From assembly GCA_016212085.1 (NCBI GenBank), contig JACRHL010000010.1, positions 1-64,000 of the forward strand: a DNA stretch of 64,000 nucleotides, read 5' to 3'. Shown in pieces: positions 41,819-50,948 of this stretch. The stretch's first letter is position 1. Each line of letters opens with the position of its first letter. Made by a program: the position numbers and the translations under genes. The notes beneath the pieces are model-generated. The model was not told the DNA's origin and searched no databases. It saw nothing but the letters and a program-made list of their open reading frames with translations. The stretch is from Nitrospirota bacterium (GTDB lineage Bacteria > Nitrospirota > JACRHL01).

Positions 41819-41922
41819 CGGATTCCTCACCGATCGCCGAACCGGGCCCGGTTCGGCCGAGGGGGCGTCGCGCCCCGGGGCGGGGGTGAGGAATGATCCC
41901 GACGCCGTAAGCCTGACCGCTA

Positions 41923-42065
41923 GGGCACCTCTCAAAACCTGCTGCGCGGTTCGATTGCTGCGTTGGGCGGTGCTCGGCCCCTCTCCTATCCGTTGGATAT
42001 GTCTCGGGTCCTCCGCTCCGTCCGCCTTGCACTCGAACCGCTCGCGACGGTTTTGAGAGGTGCCC
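41923..42065. mobile_element. MITE-like element R1, copy 4 (143 bp, variant arms)
   Basis: Ends are GGGCACCTCTCAAAACC and GGTTTTGAGAGGTGCCC, perfectly inverted. The inner arm differs from the other copies (CAAA instead of ATTA), and the right arm carries the matching change. The flanks are GCTA (41919-41922) and GTTA (42066-42069), an imperfect 4-bp duplication. It lies directly at the 3' end of the last phage gene. Confidence 0.92.
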
Positions 42066-42066
42066 G

Positions 42067-42804
42067 TTATTTTGTCGGCCCTGCGACCTCGCGGCCGTTC
42101 AAGGCATTGGCGAAGGCGGTGCCGAACGGCCCCCACTGCCCTGGCATGACCATCCCCCCGCCCCCCGCAAGCCCCGTCGCCGTGCCGGCGACGGCGGACG
42201 AGATGCGCCCGATGCCGGCGCTCATGGCCGCATTCTGGGCGTCCGCCGTGCCCAGGTAGTTGCCCGCCAGGGCGTTGGCCAGGTTCGTGCGCAGGCCGCC
42301 CGCCTGGCCGGCGGCCTGGCGCTGCATGTCCACCAGGGCGGCCAGGTGGCCGTATTGGTTGGCCTGGTCCTGGTAGAAGCGGTTCTCGGTGCGCTGATCG
42401 TTGGCCAGGGCGCGCTGGTAGGCGTTCTGGTATTCGCCCGTGGCGAGGTTCTGGCCGAAGCGCGCCAGGTCGCGCAGGGTGGCGCCGGACAGGATCTTGC
42501 CGCCGGCGGCGGCGGCGCGATGGATGGCGCCCTCCCCCTCGTTCAGGCGGAACTGGTAGCCGGGGTCCGCCTGGAACTGGAACGTGTTCGGGTTGAACGC
42601 GCCCTGGTACGACTGGCCGAACGCCCCGCCGGGGGCCAGCCCCGTTTGCAACCGGCCGTAGGCGTCGGCGGAGCCGGCCAGATAGGGGTTCAGCAGGTCC
42701 TGGGCGGCGCCGTAGCCGGTGCGCAGCTCCTGCTGGGCGGCGCCGCCCGCCGCGCCCGCGCGCCGCTTCTGGGCGCTGCCGGTGAATTCCTGAATCCATC
42801 CCAT
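42067..42804 (-). CDS. Phage virion protein, probable DNA-ejection protein
   Basis: A 245-residue Gln/Ala/Gly-rich helical protein with the segment DPGYQFRLNEGEGAIHRAA that recurs in internal virion or ejection proteins of podoviruses, then a coiled part and a hydrophobic Gly-rich end. It is the last gene of the phage block. The stop lies 1 bp from an R1 element. Assignment is by sequence style and position after the stabilisation and tail genes. Confidence 0.65.
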   Translation of the reverse strand: MGWIQEFTGSAQKRRAGAAGGAAQQELRTGYGAAQDLLNPYLAGSADAYGRLQTGLAPGGAFGQSYQGAFNPNTFQFQADPGYQFRLNEGEGAIHRAAAAGGKILSGATLRDLARFGQNLATGEYQNAYQRALANDQRTENRFYQDQANQYGHLAALVDMQRQAAGQAGGLRTNLANALAGNYLGTADAQNAAMSAGIGRISSAVAGTATGLAGGGGMVMPGQWGPFGTAFANALNGREVAGPTK

Positions 42805-42808
42805 GGGT

Positions 42809-43213
42809 TTACCCTCCGATTCTGAAGATGATGCCGTCCAGCGACAGCCAGGCGGTGTCGGCGCCGGCGTCGTTCAAATAGACCTGGCCGTCCGCCCGCA
42901 CGTCCACCCTGGCCGTGCCGCTCGCGCAGCGTTGGTTGAAGACCGTCTGCGCCGCCGGGCGGAACCCGGCGGGCAGCATGAAAATGGCGCTGTTGACCGC
43001 GCCGCCCTTCACCACCCCCGTCAGCCGCACCTCGCCGCCTCTCACCCAGTACCCCGCCTCCTGGTAGGGCGCGCCGAAATTCACCCACGCGCCTTGGAAG
43101 GCCACCGAGCGCAGCGTCTCCAGCCCCACCACGCGGCGCACGTCCGTCAGCCAGCGGAACAACGCCGTGCCGGTGTCGCCGGGGGGCGGGGGGATCACAT
43201 CGAGCCTGCTCAT
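42809..43213 (-). CDS. Phage tail-associated protein
   Basis: The 134-residue product has the pattern of phage fibre or baseplate C-terminal domains: WVNFGAPYQEAGYWVRGGEV, then LPAGFRPAAQTVFNQ. The fold is probably all-beta. The ATG overlaps the end of the stabilisation gene by 4 bp. It probably contributes to the tail tip or fibre. The precise role is unknown. Confidence 0.6.
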   Translation of the reverse strand: MSRLDVIPPPPGDTGTALFRWLTDVRRVVGLETLRSVAFQGAWVNFGAPYQEAGYWVRGGEVRLTGVVKGGAVNSAIFMLPAGFRPAAQTVFNQRCASGTARVDVRADGQVYLNDAGADTAWLSLDGIIFRIGG

Positions 43214-44637
43214 GACGATCCGACCTCAACATCCGCCTCGGCGCCCATCAGCACCACCCGCACCGGGTCCGTGACCACCACCCGGAAATTGCGGCGCCGG
43301 GAGGTTCCCAGCCGCCACCAGGTGAGTCGTGCCCCGAAGTCGCCCGCCCCGCCCAGGCTGCCCTCCAGGTTCGGCCCGAAGGTGCGGCCGCCGTCGTCGG
43401 ACCAGTCCAGCAGCACGTTGGGCGTGGTGTCGCCCAGAGGGCCCGCGCCCGGCTGCGCGAACACCTCCAGGCGGCGGAAGAACAGGGCCTTGCCGTCCGC
43501 GTGCAGCACCGGCGCCACCCGCTCGCGGCGGATGACGGCGCCGTCGTCGGTGAAGGCGTCCTCGTCCAGCCGGTACACCTTGCCGGTGAGGTAGTCCCCC
43601 ACCAGGTGCCCGCCGTCGAAGCGGGCGTACACCTCGCCCCAGTGGCGGGTCCAGGCGGGGGCGCTCCAGCCGCCGCGCCGGTGCCACATGTTCGTGGACA
43701 CGTCGAATACCCAGGTGGCGTCCTCGCGGGGGAAGGTGAGCACGTAGAACAGGTGCCCTCCCTCCTGGTAGGCATAGGCGGTGGCGTCGGCCACGGAGTC
43801 GTACCCGGTGAACTCCCACTCCAGCGCGGGGGTGGACACGGGCTGGACGCCCTGGCCGCTGGTCATGACCACCTGCAAGCGCCCCTGCCGGTCGTCCGAC
43901 AGCCACAGCAGGGCGTCCCCGGCCTTCGCCACGGACCAGCGCGCGGCGCAGCCCCGGTCGGAGCGCGCCCCGCCGATGGGATCGAAGGGGAAGGCGGCGC
44001 CGGAGTGATACCACACCTCCGTGGTGTGCTCCCCCAACAACCACAGGTGGCCGGCGTTGGCCGCCAAGGCCACCAGGCCGTCCGGGTCCGCCTCGGCGGT
44101 GGCGTAGTCCAGGGCGTCGAACTGGTTGCCGGGATCGGTGGGATCGGTGGTGTAGAGCTTCGAGATCATGAACTCGCCGGGGTTGCCGTCCGCCTTGTCG
44201 AACACGAAGTAGCCGCCCAGGAACGCCACCTGGGACGCCCCGTTGGGGAAGCTGGCGTCGGTGATCCGCGTCAGCGCGGCGCCGTTCCACAGGTAGCCGT
44301 TCACCCCGTCCACCAGCATCACGGCGCGGCCGTTGTCGGCCATGCCCACCCGGCCCGCCGTGCTGTTCAGGGTGCCCACCCCGGTGGCGATGCCATCCGC
44401 GCCCACCCGGTACAGGGTGCGCCCCGAGACGGCCAGCAGGTAGCCGCCGAACACGTGCATTCCGCGCACCGGCGTGGTGCCGATGGTGGAGAAGCGGGTG
44501 AGCCCCGGCGTGCCGTACAGTGCCGCCACGGCACGCCCGTCCGGGCCGCCGGGGACCGGGTAGAGGTTCACGCAGGTCTGCGCGTTCAGGTCCGGCGAGC
44601 GTTCCGTGTAGGCGGGGCCGACGAGGGGGATTCGCAT
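43210..44637 (-). CDS. P22 gp10-like packaged-DNA stabilisation (tail needle-base) protein
   Basis: The 475-residue product opens MRIPLVGPAYTERSPDLNAQ and continues with CVNLYPVPGGPDGRAVAALYGTPGL in the family order, then a beta-rich region with repeated aromatic strands. This is the signature of the P22 gp10 family, which closes the head after packaging and joins the tail. ATG 44637 lies 2 bp before the tail-fibre stop. It is intact and of normal length for the family, within a block that lacks terminase. Confidence 0.82.
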   Translation of the reverse strand: MRIPLVGPAYTERSPDLNAQTCVNLYPVPGGPDGRAVAALYGTPGLTRFSTIGTTPVRGMHVFGGYLLAVSGRTLYRVGADGIATGVGTLNSTAGRVGMADNGRAVMLVDGVNGYLWNGAALTRITDASFPNGASQVAFLGGYFVFDKADGNPGEFMISKLYTTDPTDPGNQFDALDYATAEADPDGLVALAANAGHLWLLGEHTTEVWYHSGAAFPFDPIGGARSDRGCAARWSVAKAGDALLWLSDDRQGRLQVVMTSGQGVQPVSTPALEWEFTGYDSVADATAYAYQEGGHLFYVLTFPREDATWVFDVSTNMWHRRGGWSAPAWTRHWGEVYARFDGGHLVGDYLTGKVYRLDEDAFTDDGAVIRRERVAPVLHADGKALFFRRLEVFAQPGAGPLGDTTPNVLLDWSDDGGRTFGPNLEGSLGGAGDFGARLTWWRLGTSRRRNFRVVVTDPVRVVLMGAEADVEVGSS

Positions 44638-44639
44638 GG

Positions 44640-46181
44640 CTACGCCGCGAACCGGTAGGGGGTGATCCCGACCGACCAGTTGGCCGGGGTCGCGCTCACG
44701 TAGGCCCCGGTGGTCCGGTTGAGCATCGGCAGCACGTTCTCGCCGGACAGGTAGGCCGCGTACACGTTCACGGCGTCCGCCGCGATGGTCATGGAGCGCG
44801 TCCACAGGGTGTTGCCGCCGGAGGAGCCGCCCCAATCCCGCTCGGACAGGCTGACCGACAGGTCCACCACATCCCCGATGGCGTAGCCGAACTCGGCGGC
44901 AAGGCAGGTCGCCCGCACTCGATAGAAATCCGGCGCGGCCCCCAGCCCGTGCGCGCCCTGCGCGGTGACGGACGTGCTGCCGGTGGCGGGCAGGGCCAGG
45001 GCCAGGGCGGTCCCCGCCACCAGCGTGAGGCCCACCCCCAGGTTGGCGCGCGCCGCCGCCGCCGTGGTCGCCCCGGTGCCGCCCGTGGCGACGGGGATTA
45101 CGTCGGTGGATTTCACGATGGCGGCGCCGTTGATCTCCGTCAGGGAGCCGTTGTGGCGCAGGACCGTCGGCAGGTTGATGTCGCCGAGGTACATCTTGTT
45201 GTCCGGGCCGATGACGGCCATCTCCTGCACCACCCCGCCCGTGTCCTTGCCGGTCAACGCCCGTGCGTTGTTCAGCAGCGGCTCCCCCTGGAAGGTGAGC
45301 ACGACCTCCACCTGGGAGGGCACGTCGGAGCGCAGGAACTGCGCGGGCAGCAGCCCGCCCAGCTTGGCCGAATCCGCCGCGAGCACCTGCAACGCCACCG
45401 CCACCGCATCGAACCAGACGGTTCCGGCGGGGGCGGCCGCCCCGGCGATGCCGCCGTGCAGGCGCACCCGCCCGAAGCGCGCCCCGGCGGGCGCCGTCAC
45501 CGGCAGGGAATACGCCGTCCAGACGGCGGGATTGGTGGTCGTGTTGTCGTACAGGTTGGTGCTGGGCGTGGCCACGAGCTGCACCTGGGCGGCGTCGTAC
45601 CACAGCATGTCCACGGCCACGTGCAGGGTCGTCACGCTGGCCTTGAGCATGAACGCCGCGTCCAGGTCGTCACCCTCCGCCACCGGGAACGGGTCCGAAT
45701 CGGCGATGCCGCCCCCGCTGGCGGGGCCGCCGGGGGTGGTGAACTTGATGGCCGTGCCGCCGTGCGCGGGGGCGGTGGTGTCCAGGGCCACGGCACCGGA
45801 GGCGTCGGGCACCAGGGTCCAGGCGGTGGGCGCGCCGGTCTCGGCCACGCCGCCCTCGAAGGAGCCGTTCGCCAGGATGCCCTCGCCGGCCTGGGCGGCG
45901 GTGTTGATCTCCGCCACCACGTAGTCGTCCACCTCCCACTCCAGGGTTCCGGCGGAGTCGGTCACACGGATGCGGTACACCCCCACCGGCCAGTAGATGG
46001 TGGCGTTGCCGGAGGCGTCCAGCGTCAGCGGGTGCGGGTGCGGCACGGTCAGCGCCGCGTCCTGGTACACCGCCGCCATCGTGGTGGTGCCCGCCTGGAA
46101 CACGTACACGGAGCCACTCGCCAGGGGGGAGCCCAGGTCGTTCAGGGCGTTGAAAACCGGGGCCAGATTGACCGTGCTCAT
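44640..46181 (-). CDS. Phage tail fibre protein
   Basis: A 513-residue beta-rich protein. The N-terminal part (MSTVNLAPVFNALNDLGSPL, then GSVYVFQAGTTTMAAVYQD) is a common fibre attachment domain of podoviruses and siphoviruses. Around residues 375-395 VIPVATGGTGATTAAAARAN is the classical fibre repeat motif. The C-terminal 100 residues likely bind the host. ATG 46181 overlaps the stop of the small upstream gene by 4 bp. It serves host recognition. Confidence 0.85.
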   Translation of the reverse strand: MSTVNLAPVFNALNDLGSPLASGSVYVFQAGTTTMAAVYQDAALTVPHPHPLTLDASGNATIYWPVGVYRIRVTDSAGTLEWEVDDYVVAEINTAAQAGEGILANGSFEGGVAETGAPTAWTLVPDASGAVALDTTAPAHGGTAIKFTTPGGPASGGGIADSDPFPVAEGDDLDAAFMLKASVTTLHVAVDMLWYDAAQVQLVATPSTNLYDNTTTNPAVWTAYSLPVTAPAGARFGRVRLHGGIAGAAAPAGTVWFDAVAVALQVLAADSAKLGGLLPAQFLRSDVPSQVEVVLTFQGEPLLNNARALTGKDTGGVVQEMAVIGPDNKMYLGDINLPTVLRHNGSLTEINGAAIVKSTDVIPVATGGTGATTAAAARANLGVGLTLVAGTALALALPATGSTSVTAQGAHGLGAAPDFYRVRATCLAAEFGYAIGDVVDLSVSLSERDWGGSSGGNTLWTRSMTIAADAVNVYAAYLSGENVLPMLNRTTGAYVSATPANWSVGITPYRFAA

Positions 46182-46486
46182 CTCTCGGCGACCTCCACTT
46201 TGAACGAACGCTCCACCACCCGGCCCAGGCCGGTGGTGATGCGGTTGGAAACGGTATAGGCCCGGCCGGCGGAGCCGCCCTCCAGCCACACGGAGGCGCC
46301 CTGCGCCCCGCTCTCGATGGCAGGGCTGGAGGTGGTCAGGCCGTCCGTGCTCCAGCCGGACACGGTGATGGCCTCGCCGGAGTCCAACAGGGCCGACCAG
46401 TCCATGCGGTATTTCTGCCGGTCCGCCGGGTCTTTCGGGTCGGGCAGGGTGACGATCTCGGTGCGTCCCAACGTAACGGTTCTCAT
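46178..46486 (-). CDS. Small phage fibre/tail adaptor protein
   Basis: A 102-residue beta-sandwich-like protein (MRTVTLGRTEIVTLPDPKDP at the start, ERSFKVEVAE at the end). Small proteins of this kind with 'S-F-x-V-x-V' endings lie before fibre genes in podoviruses and act as Ig-like adaptors. It overlaps both neighbours by 4 bp. The role is inferred from its position. Confidence 0.6.
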   Translation of the reverse strand: MRTVTLGRTEIVTLPDPKDPADRQKYRMDWSALLDSGEAITVSGWSTDGLTTSSPAIESGAQGASVWLEGGSAGRAYTVSNRITTGLGRVVERSFKVEVAER

Positions 46487-48210
46487 CGCACGGCTACTCC
46501 AAGTCTCTCGGGTTGAACGGCCGCGGCCAGGGCATCGGGGTTCACCCGCGCGGCCAGGGCATCGGAACGGACGCGCAGCACCACGTGCGGGGCCACATCC
46601 ACGGCGGCGGCGAAGCTCCCCGCCGCCGCGCCGGTCAGCAGGGGCAGCACCCCGGCCGCCGCGCCGGTGAGGATGTCGGCCACCGAGACGATGCCGCTCC
46701 CGCCCAGGGCGGGGAGGGGGCCCCCCGCCGCGCCGGACACGGGCGGCGCGGACACGGCGGAGCCGGACCCGCCAAGCTTCGGCAGCGCCCCGTAGGCGTC
46801 GACGGGCACGGGGACCAAGCCGAGGGCGCCCGGCTGGTGGGGTTCCGGGCGCGGCCAAGCCTTCAGGTCGACGGTGGTGTCGAACCACGCCACGTCCGGC
46901 CACCCGGCCACGGCGGCGGCCACGACGGCGGCGCCGGGCTTGGAGGTGAAGCCGGTGTAGGTGGCGGGCGTCACCCGGTAGTCGCCCGTCAGCGGCGCGA
47001 CGAAGGCGACGGTGGCGCTCGCCTGCCCGTTGGCGCCGGGGGTGTACGCCCCCGTGGTGGTGTTCCAGTCCGACGTGCCGGGGTTGAACGTCCCGGAAAT
47101 CCACTCCGTGGTGTTGTGGGCGGACAGGCAGCCGGTCGCCTCGAACTCCCAGCCGCTGAAGGGGAGCAGGGATGTGCCGTTGTAGGCCAGGGTGGTCCCC
47201 GCCAGGCGCACCCGGTTGAGGGTGTAGCCGCCCGTGCCGGCCGCCACGCCCGCCGCCGTGTTGTCGGCGATGACGCAGTTGGCGAACACGGCCTGGTGCA
47301 GGGAGGCGTTGCCCTCCACCCGCACGCCGTCCGCATCGGAGCCGTAGAGCAGGCACCGCTCGAACAGGACGGTGACCGTCCCGCCGAGCGTGTCCGTCAG
47401 CAGGCGGACGCACGCCGCCGTGCTCCCGCCCACGGACCCGGCGCCGTCGATCTCGATGTCGCGCACGATCACGTGGTTGCGGCCGATGTCCAGCAGGTTC
47501 AGGCCGACGGTCGCGTTGCCGGCGGCGGACAGGCGGTAGCCGGTGGCATACGCCCCGGTGTGCCGCGCCCCGGCCGCCGCGCGGATGATGATGGGATGCT
47601 GGGCGTCGGTGGCATAGTAGGCGTTGTTCGGGAAGGTGGTGTTCAGCCCCACCGGCGCGGTGTCCGCGAAGGCGGAGGTGGCCTCGAACACCAGCACGAT
47701 GTTGTTGCCCGCCAGATCCCACATGCTCGCCACGGAGCCCGCCACGGCGGCGGCCAGGGTGGTGTACGTCTCGCCGGGGCCGAACGGCACCACCACCTCG
47801 GGCGGTGCGTCGGAGGCGTGGCCGGCCAGGGCGGGCAGCGTCCCGGCGGCGGCGCCGGACACGGCGGCCGCCACCGCGCCGGACGCCGCACCCGCCACGG
47901 GCGGGAGGGCGCCCGCCCCCGCCGCCGTCACGGGGGGCGCGACGGTGGCCGCTGCGCTGCCCGCCAACGCGGGCAGCAGCCCCGCCCCGGCCCCACCCAC
48001 CGGCTCCGTGACGGCGGCGCCGCCCACACCGGTCAACGCCGGAATCTGCCCTGCCGCCGCGCCGGCGACCGGCGGCTGGTAGGTCCCGGATGTCCCTCCG
48101 AGCAGGGCCGGCAGCGCGCCGGATGCCGCGCCCGCGATGGGCGCCGCCGTCGGGTCGGCCAGGATCAGGCCGCCGCCACCGGAGAGCGGGGTGTCGAGGA
48201 TCAGCAGCAT
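46483..48210 (-). CDS. Phage tailspike-like beta-helix protein with LPAL repeats
   Basis: A 575-residue protein. The first 125 residues are five near-23-residue units with consensus GAAxGxLPALxGxA and a PPV spacer. The middle (about 135-450) looks like a right-handed parallel beta-helix of the pectate-lyase type (ILFERCLLYGSD-like turns, VIVRDIEIDGAG). The C-terminus has about three more repeat units. The beta-helix would bind or cut surface polysaccharide. The stop overlaps the start of the 102-residue gene; the ATG shares one base with the stop of the esterase gene. Confidence 0.75.
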   Translation of the reverse strand: MLLILDTPLSGGGGLILADPTAAPIAGAASGALPALLGGTSGTYQPPVAGAAAGQIPALTGVGGAAVTEPVGGAGAGLLPALAGSAAATVAPPVTAAGAGALPPVAGAASGAVAAAVSGAAAGTLPALAGHASDAPPEVVVPFGPGETYTTLAAAVAGSVASMWDLAGNNIVLVFEATSAFADTAPVGLNTTFPNNAYYATDAQHPIIIRAAAGARHTGAYATGYRLSAAGNATVGLNLLDIGRNHVIVRDIEIDGAGSVGGSTAACVRLLTDTLGGTVTVLFERCLLYGSDADGVRVEGNASLHQAVFANCVIADNTAAGVAAGTGGYTLNRVRLAGTTLAYNGTSLLPFSGWEFEATGCLSAHNTTEWISGTFNPGTSDWNTTTGAYTPGANGQASATVAFVAPLTGDYRVTPATYTGFTSKPGAAVVAAAVAGWPDVAWFDTTVDLKAWPRPEPHQPGALGLVPVPVDAYGALPKLGGSGSAVSAPPVSGAAGGPLPALGGSGIVSVADILTGAAAGVLPLLTGAAAGSFAAAVDVAPHVVLRVRSDALAARVNPDALAAAVQPERLGVAVR

Positions 48211-50837
48211 CAGGCCAGCGTCACCAGGACGGCGGCGGTGTTCGTCCCGGCGGCGTCGGTCAGCGTCAGCCAGCCGGTGTCACCGGCCAGTTGGTGGGTG
48301 TAGGTGAGGGTGATGGACAGCGCCCCCGTGCCGCTGGTGGTGGCGGTGCCGGTGTCGGACGGTTCGCCCCCCTGGTCCGGGTGGGACTCGAAGAACGCCC
48401 AGCGCAGCCCGGTCAGGTTGGGGCGCGCGGTGCCGTTCCGGTCCACCACCGTGTAGGTGATGGTGCGCCGCGCGGGGATGGCCCCCACCGGCTCCAGGGG
48501 CAGCACCAGCGGACCCTCGTCCTTGGGCTGGTTGGCGGAGCCCCCCGTGCCCGCCGGGTTGGCCCCGTACAGGAAGCGCACCACCGGGGCGGAGACGGCG
48601 GCGCTCACGGTCAGGCGCACGGTCTGCGCATCCTGGCGCACGGCACTGGTGATGGTGCGGGCGGCGGCCCCGTCCAGCACCACGAAGCCCTCGAACGCGG
48701 CGGCCCCCTCGGGGCGCAGGCCGTTGCCGCCGTGCAGGCGGCAGTGCACGTCGAAGGTGGTGCTGTTCACCTGGGTGAAGGCCACCGGGCGCGGCCCCCG
48801 CCCGCCGCCGCTTTCTCCCAGGTAGTCCAGGATGGCGCGGGCGATGCGCTGGCCGAAGGCGGCCTCCGCGTTCACGTGCACGTGCACGGTGTCGAACATC
48901 TGCACGTCGCGGATGTGCCCGCCCATGAACACGTCGGGGAGGGTGTCCACCAGGCGGAACTGCGCCCGCAGCACGTCGTCCCAGCGGTCCGTGCCGGTGC
49001 CCGAGTAGCGCGGCAGGGTGGTCAGGAACACGGGCAGGTCGGCGCGGGTGGCGGGGCGCACATAGTCGGCCAGGAAGGCGGTGAACGCCGTGATGTAGGA
49101 ATCGTAGGTGGTGGGGGCGATGAAGGTCTGCGCCTCGCGCTCCCCCTGCACCCACACCATCGCCGTGAGGTCGCCGCCGAACTGGTTGATGTGCCCCAGG
49201 AAGCGCGACCAGTGCACGCTGGCGCCGCCGGGCGAGCCGTCCCACCACCAGCCGACGCCGCCGCTGTTCGCCTGGCTGTGCAGGGCCGCGCCGCCGTAGG
49301 CGTCCTGGAGGATGCCGACCGGGCAGCCCAGGCGGTCGCCCAGCAGGTTCGACATGGCGCACACGCCTTCCCCCGTCGGCTGGGCCCAGGCGCTGTAGGT
49401 GCCCCCGGCGGGCAGGTCACCGATCACCGACGTGAACAGCCGCACCGGCTGCGCCGTGGTGATGACCGTCGTGCCCGCCTCGGAGGTGAGGCGCTGGCCG
49501 TTGCTCTGGCCGGTGATGGCGATCAGCACCCCCACCGCCCAGCGGTTGACGCCGTTGGACACGGCGGCCACGTCGTTCTGGGCGCGCACCTGGGCCTTGT
49601 ACCAAGCGCCCTGCGGGGTGAGGATGGTGCCGGAGAACGCCCCGCCGGCGGGCGCCGCGTCGATCACCGACCAGTCCACGATCACCGCCGCCGTGGTGGC
49701 GTCCACCACCCGCGCCTCGATGGCGGTCACCGGGCCGGTATAGGTGCCGGTCAGCACCAGGTCGCCCCGGTTCCGGCCCCGGTCCCGCGTGCGGATTTCG
49801 TCGGCCATGAGGTCCGTGAGGGTGACGGTGATGACCCCGGCGGTCCCGGATGCGGCGCCGGTCAAGGCGGGCAGCGGCCCGGCCCCGGCGCCCAGGATTT
49901 CCACGCTCCCCGCCGCCATGCCGGTCGGGGTGGGCAACACGCCCGCCCCGGCGCCCAGGATTTCCACGCCCCCGGACGCGGCCCCCGCCAGGGCGGGCAG
50001 CGCGCCGGAGGCGGCGCCCCCCACCACCCCGCCAAAGTCCCCGGCCCCGGCACCGGCCAAGGCGGGCAGCGCCCCGGCGCCCGCACCCTCCACCGGCTGC
50101 GAGCCCGTGGCCGCGCCGCTCAAGGGGGGCAGCGCCCCCGCCGCCGCGCCGAGGATGTCCACCAGCCCGGAACCGGCGCCGGTCAGCGCCGGGAGGGGGC
50201 CGGAGGCATCGCCGATGAATGGCACATCGCCTACCCCGGCACCGGACATGGCCGGAAGCGTCCCCGCCGCCGGGCCGTTCGGAGCGACCGCGGGCGGGGT
50301 GTAATTCACCTCGAGTTGGTGGTTATAGGTGGTCGAGCTCTCCGGTCGGCAGTAGGCCGCCACGTATGACGCGGCGGTGCCCGACCACAACAGCATGGCC
50401 GACACGATGTCGCTGGCCGGGTAGGCATCCACCACCGCCTGCAACACGGCGGTCACGTCGTAGGTTATCGGCGTGGCTTCGGCGATCGTCCCATCCACGG
50501 CAAGCACGGTGGTGGTGCGGGCGTTGTAGGCGGCCTGACAGGTGGCAAGGGCCGCCCCCTCCAGGCTGGCCGGGTTCGGGTTGCTCTGGAACGTGATTTC
50601 CGAACGGAACAGGGCGTTCGTGTTCCCCGCCGTGTTTTGCCGGAACGTGAACGTGGCGCTGTTGATGGTGGAGCCCGCCGGGATGTTCAGCCCGGTGAAG
50701 TGCATCCAGGTCGTGACAATGGCTGACGACGAGTTATAGCCGACGTACATCGGCGTCGTGGTCTGGTCGCCGGTCAGGCCGATCTGGATCCAGCCGTTGC
50801 CGGTGTCATTGGTGCGCTTGGAGGTGACGACCGGCAT
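48210..50837 (-). CDS. Phage tail protein with LPAL repeats and SGNH/sialate-O-acetylesterase domain
   Basis: An 875-residue protein. Residues 1-180 form a beta domain resembling DNRLRE-type modules. Residues about 185-335 are seven 21-22-residue units (GAGAGALPALAGAGAG and similar). A beta linker leads to a SASA-type SGNH hydrolase: ITGQSNGQ (nucleophile Ser about 443), the block WVQGERE near 560, and DTVHVHVN near 648 with the catalytic His. The C-terminal 200 residues are Ig-like. It probably removes O-acetyl groups from host capsule or LPS during adsorption. It is intact and belongs with the beta-helix protein that follows. Confidence 0.85.
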   Translation of the reverse strand: MPVVTSKRTNDTGNGWIQIGLTGDQTTTPMYVGYNSSSAIVTTWMHFTGLNIPAGSTINSATFTFRQNTAGNTNALFRSEITFQSNPNPASLEGAALATCQAAYNARTTTVLAVDGTIAEATPITYDVTAVLQAVVDAYPASDIVSAMLLWSGTAASYVAAYCRPESSTTYNHQLEVNYTPPAVAPNGPAAGTLPAMSGAGVGDVPFIGDASGPLPALTGAGSGLVDILGAAAGALPPLSGAATGSQPVEGAGAGALPALAGAGAGDFGGVVGGAASGALPALAGAASGGVEILGAGAGVLPTPTGMAAGSVEILGAGAGPLPALTGAASGTAGVITVTLTDLMADEIRTRDRGRNRGDLVLTGTYTGPVTAIEARVVDATTAAVIVDWSVIDAAPAGGAFSGTILTPQGAWYKAQVRAQNDVAAVSNGVNRWAVGVLIAITGQSNGQRLTSEAGTTVITTAQPVRLFTSVIGDLPAGGTYSAWAQPTGEGVCAMSNLLGDRLGCPVGILQDAYGGAALHSQANSGGVGWWWDGSPGGASVHWSRFLGHINQFGGDLTAMVWVQGEREAQTFIAPTTYDSYITAFTAFLADYVRPATRADLPVFLTTLPRYSGTGTDRWDDVLRAQFRLVDTLPDVFMGGHIRDVQMFDTVHVHVNAEAAFGQRIARAILDYLGESGGGRGPRPVAFTQVNSTTFDVHCRLHGGNGLRPEGAAAFEGFVVLDGAAARTITSAVRQDAQTVRLTVSAAVSAPVVRFLYGANPAGTGGSANQPKDEGPLVLPLEPVGAIPARRTITYTVVDRNGTARPNLTGLRWAFFESHPDQGGEPSDTGTATTSGTGALSITLTYTHQLAGDTGWLTLTDAAGTNTAAVLVTLA

Positions 50838-50948
50838 TTACAGGGCTCCACGGAGGGGGGAAAGTCGGGGCCGTTTTACGCCATGCCCAGGGCGCTCCCG
50901 CCGGTTTGAGGGGGACCACCTGCGTGTCCCCCTTGGCGGGGGAACCCG

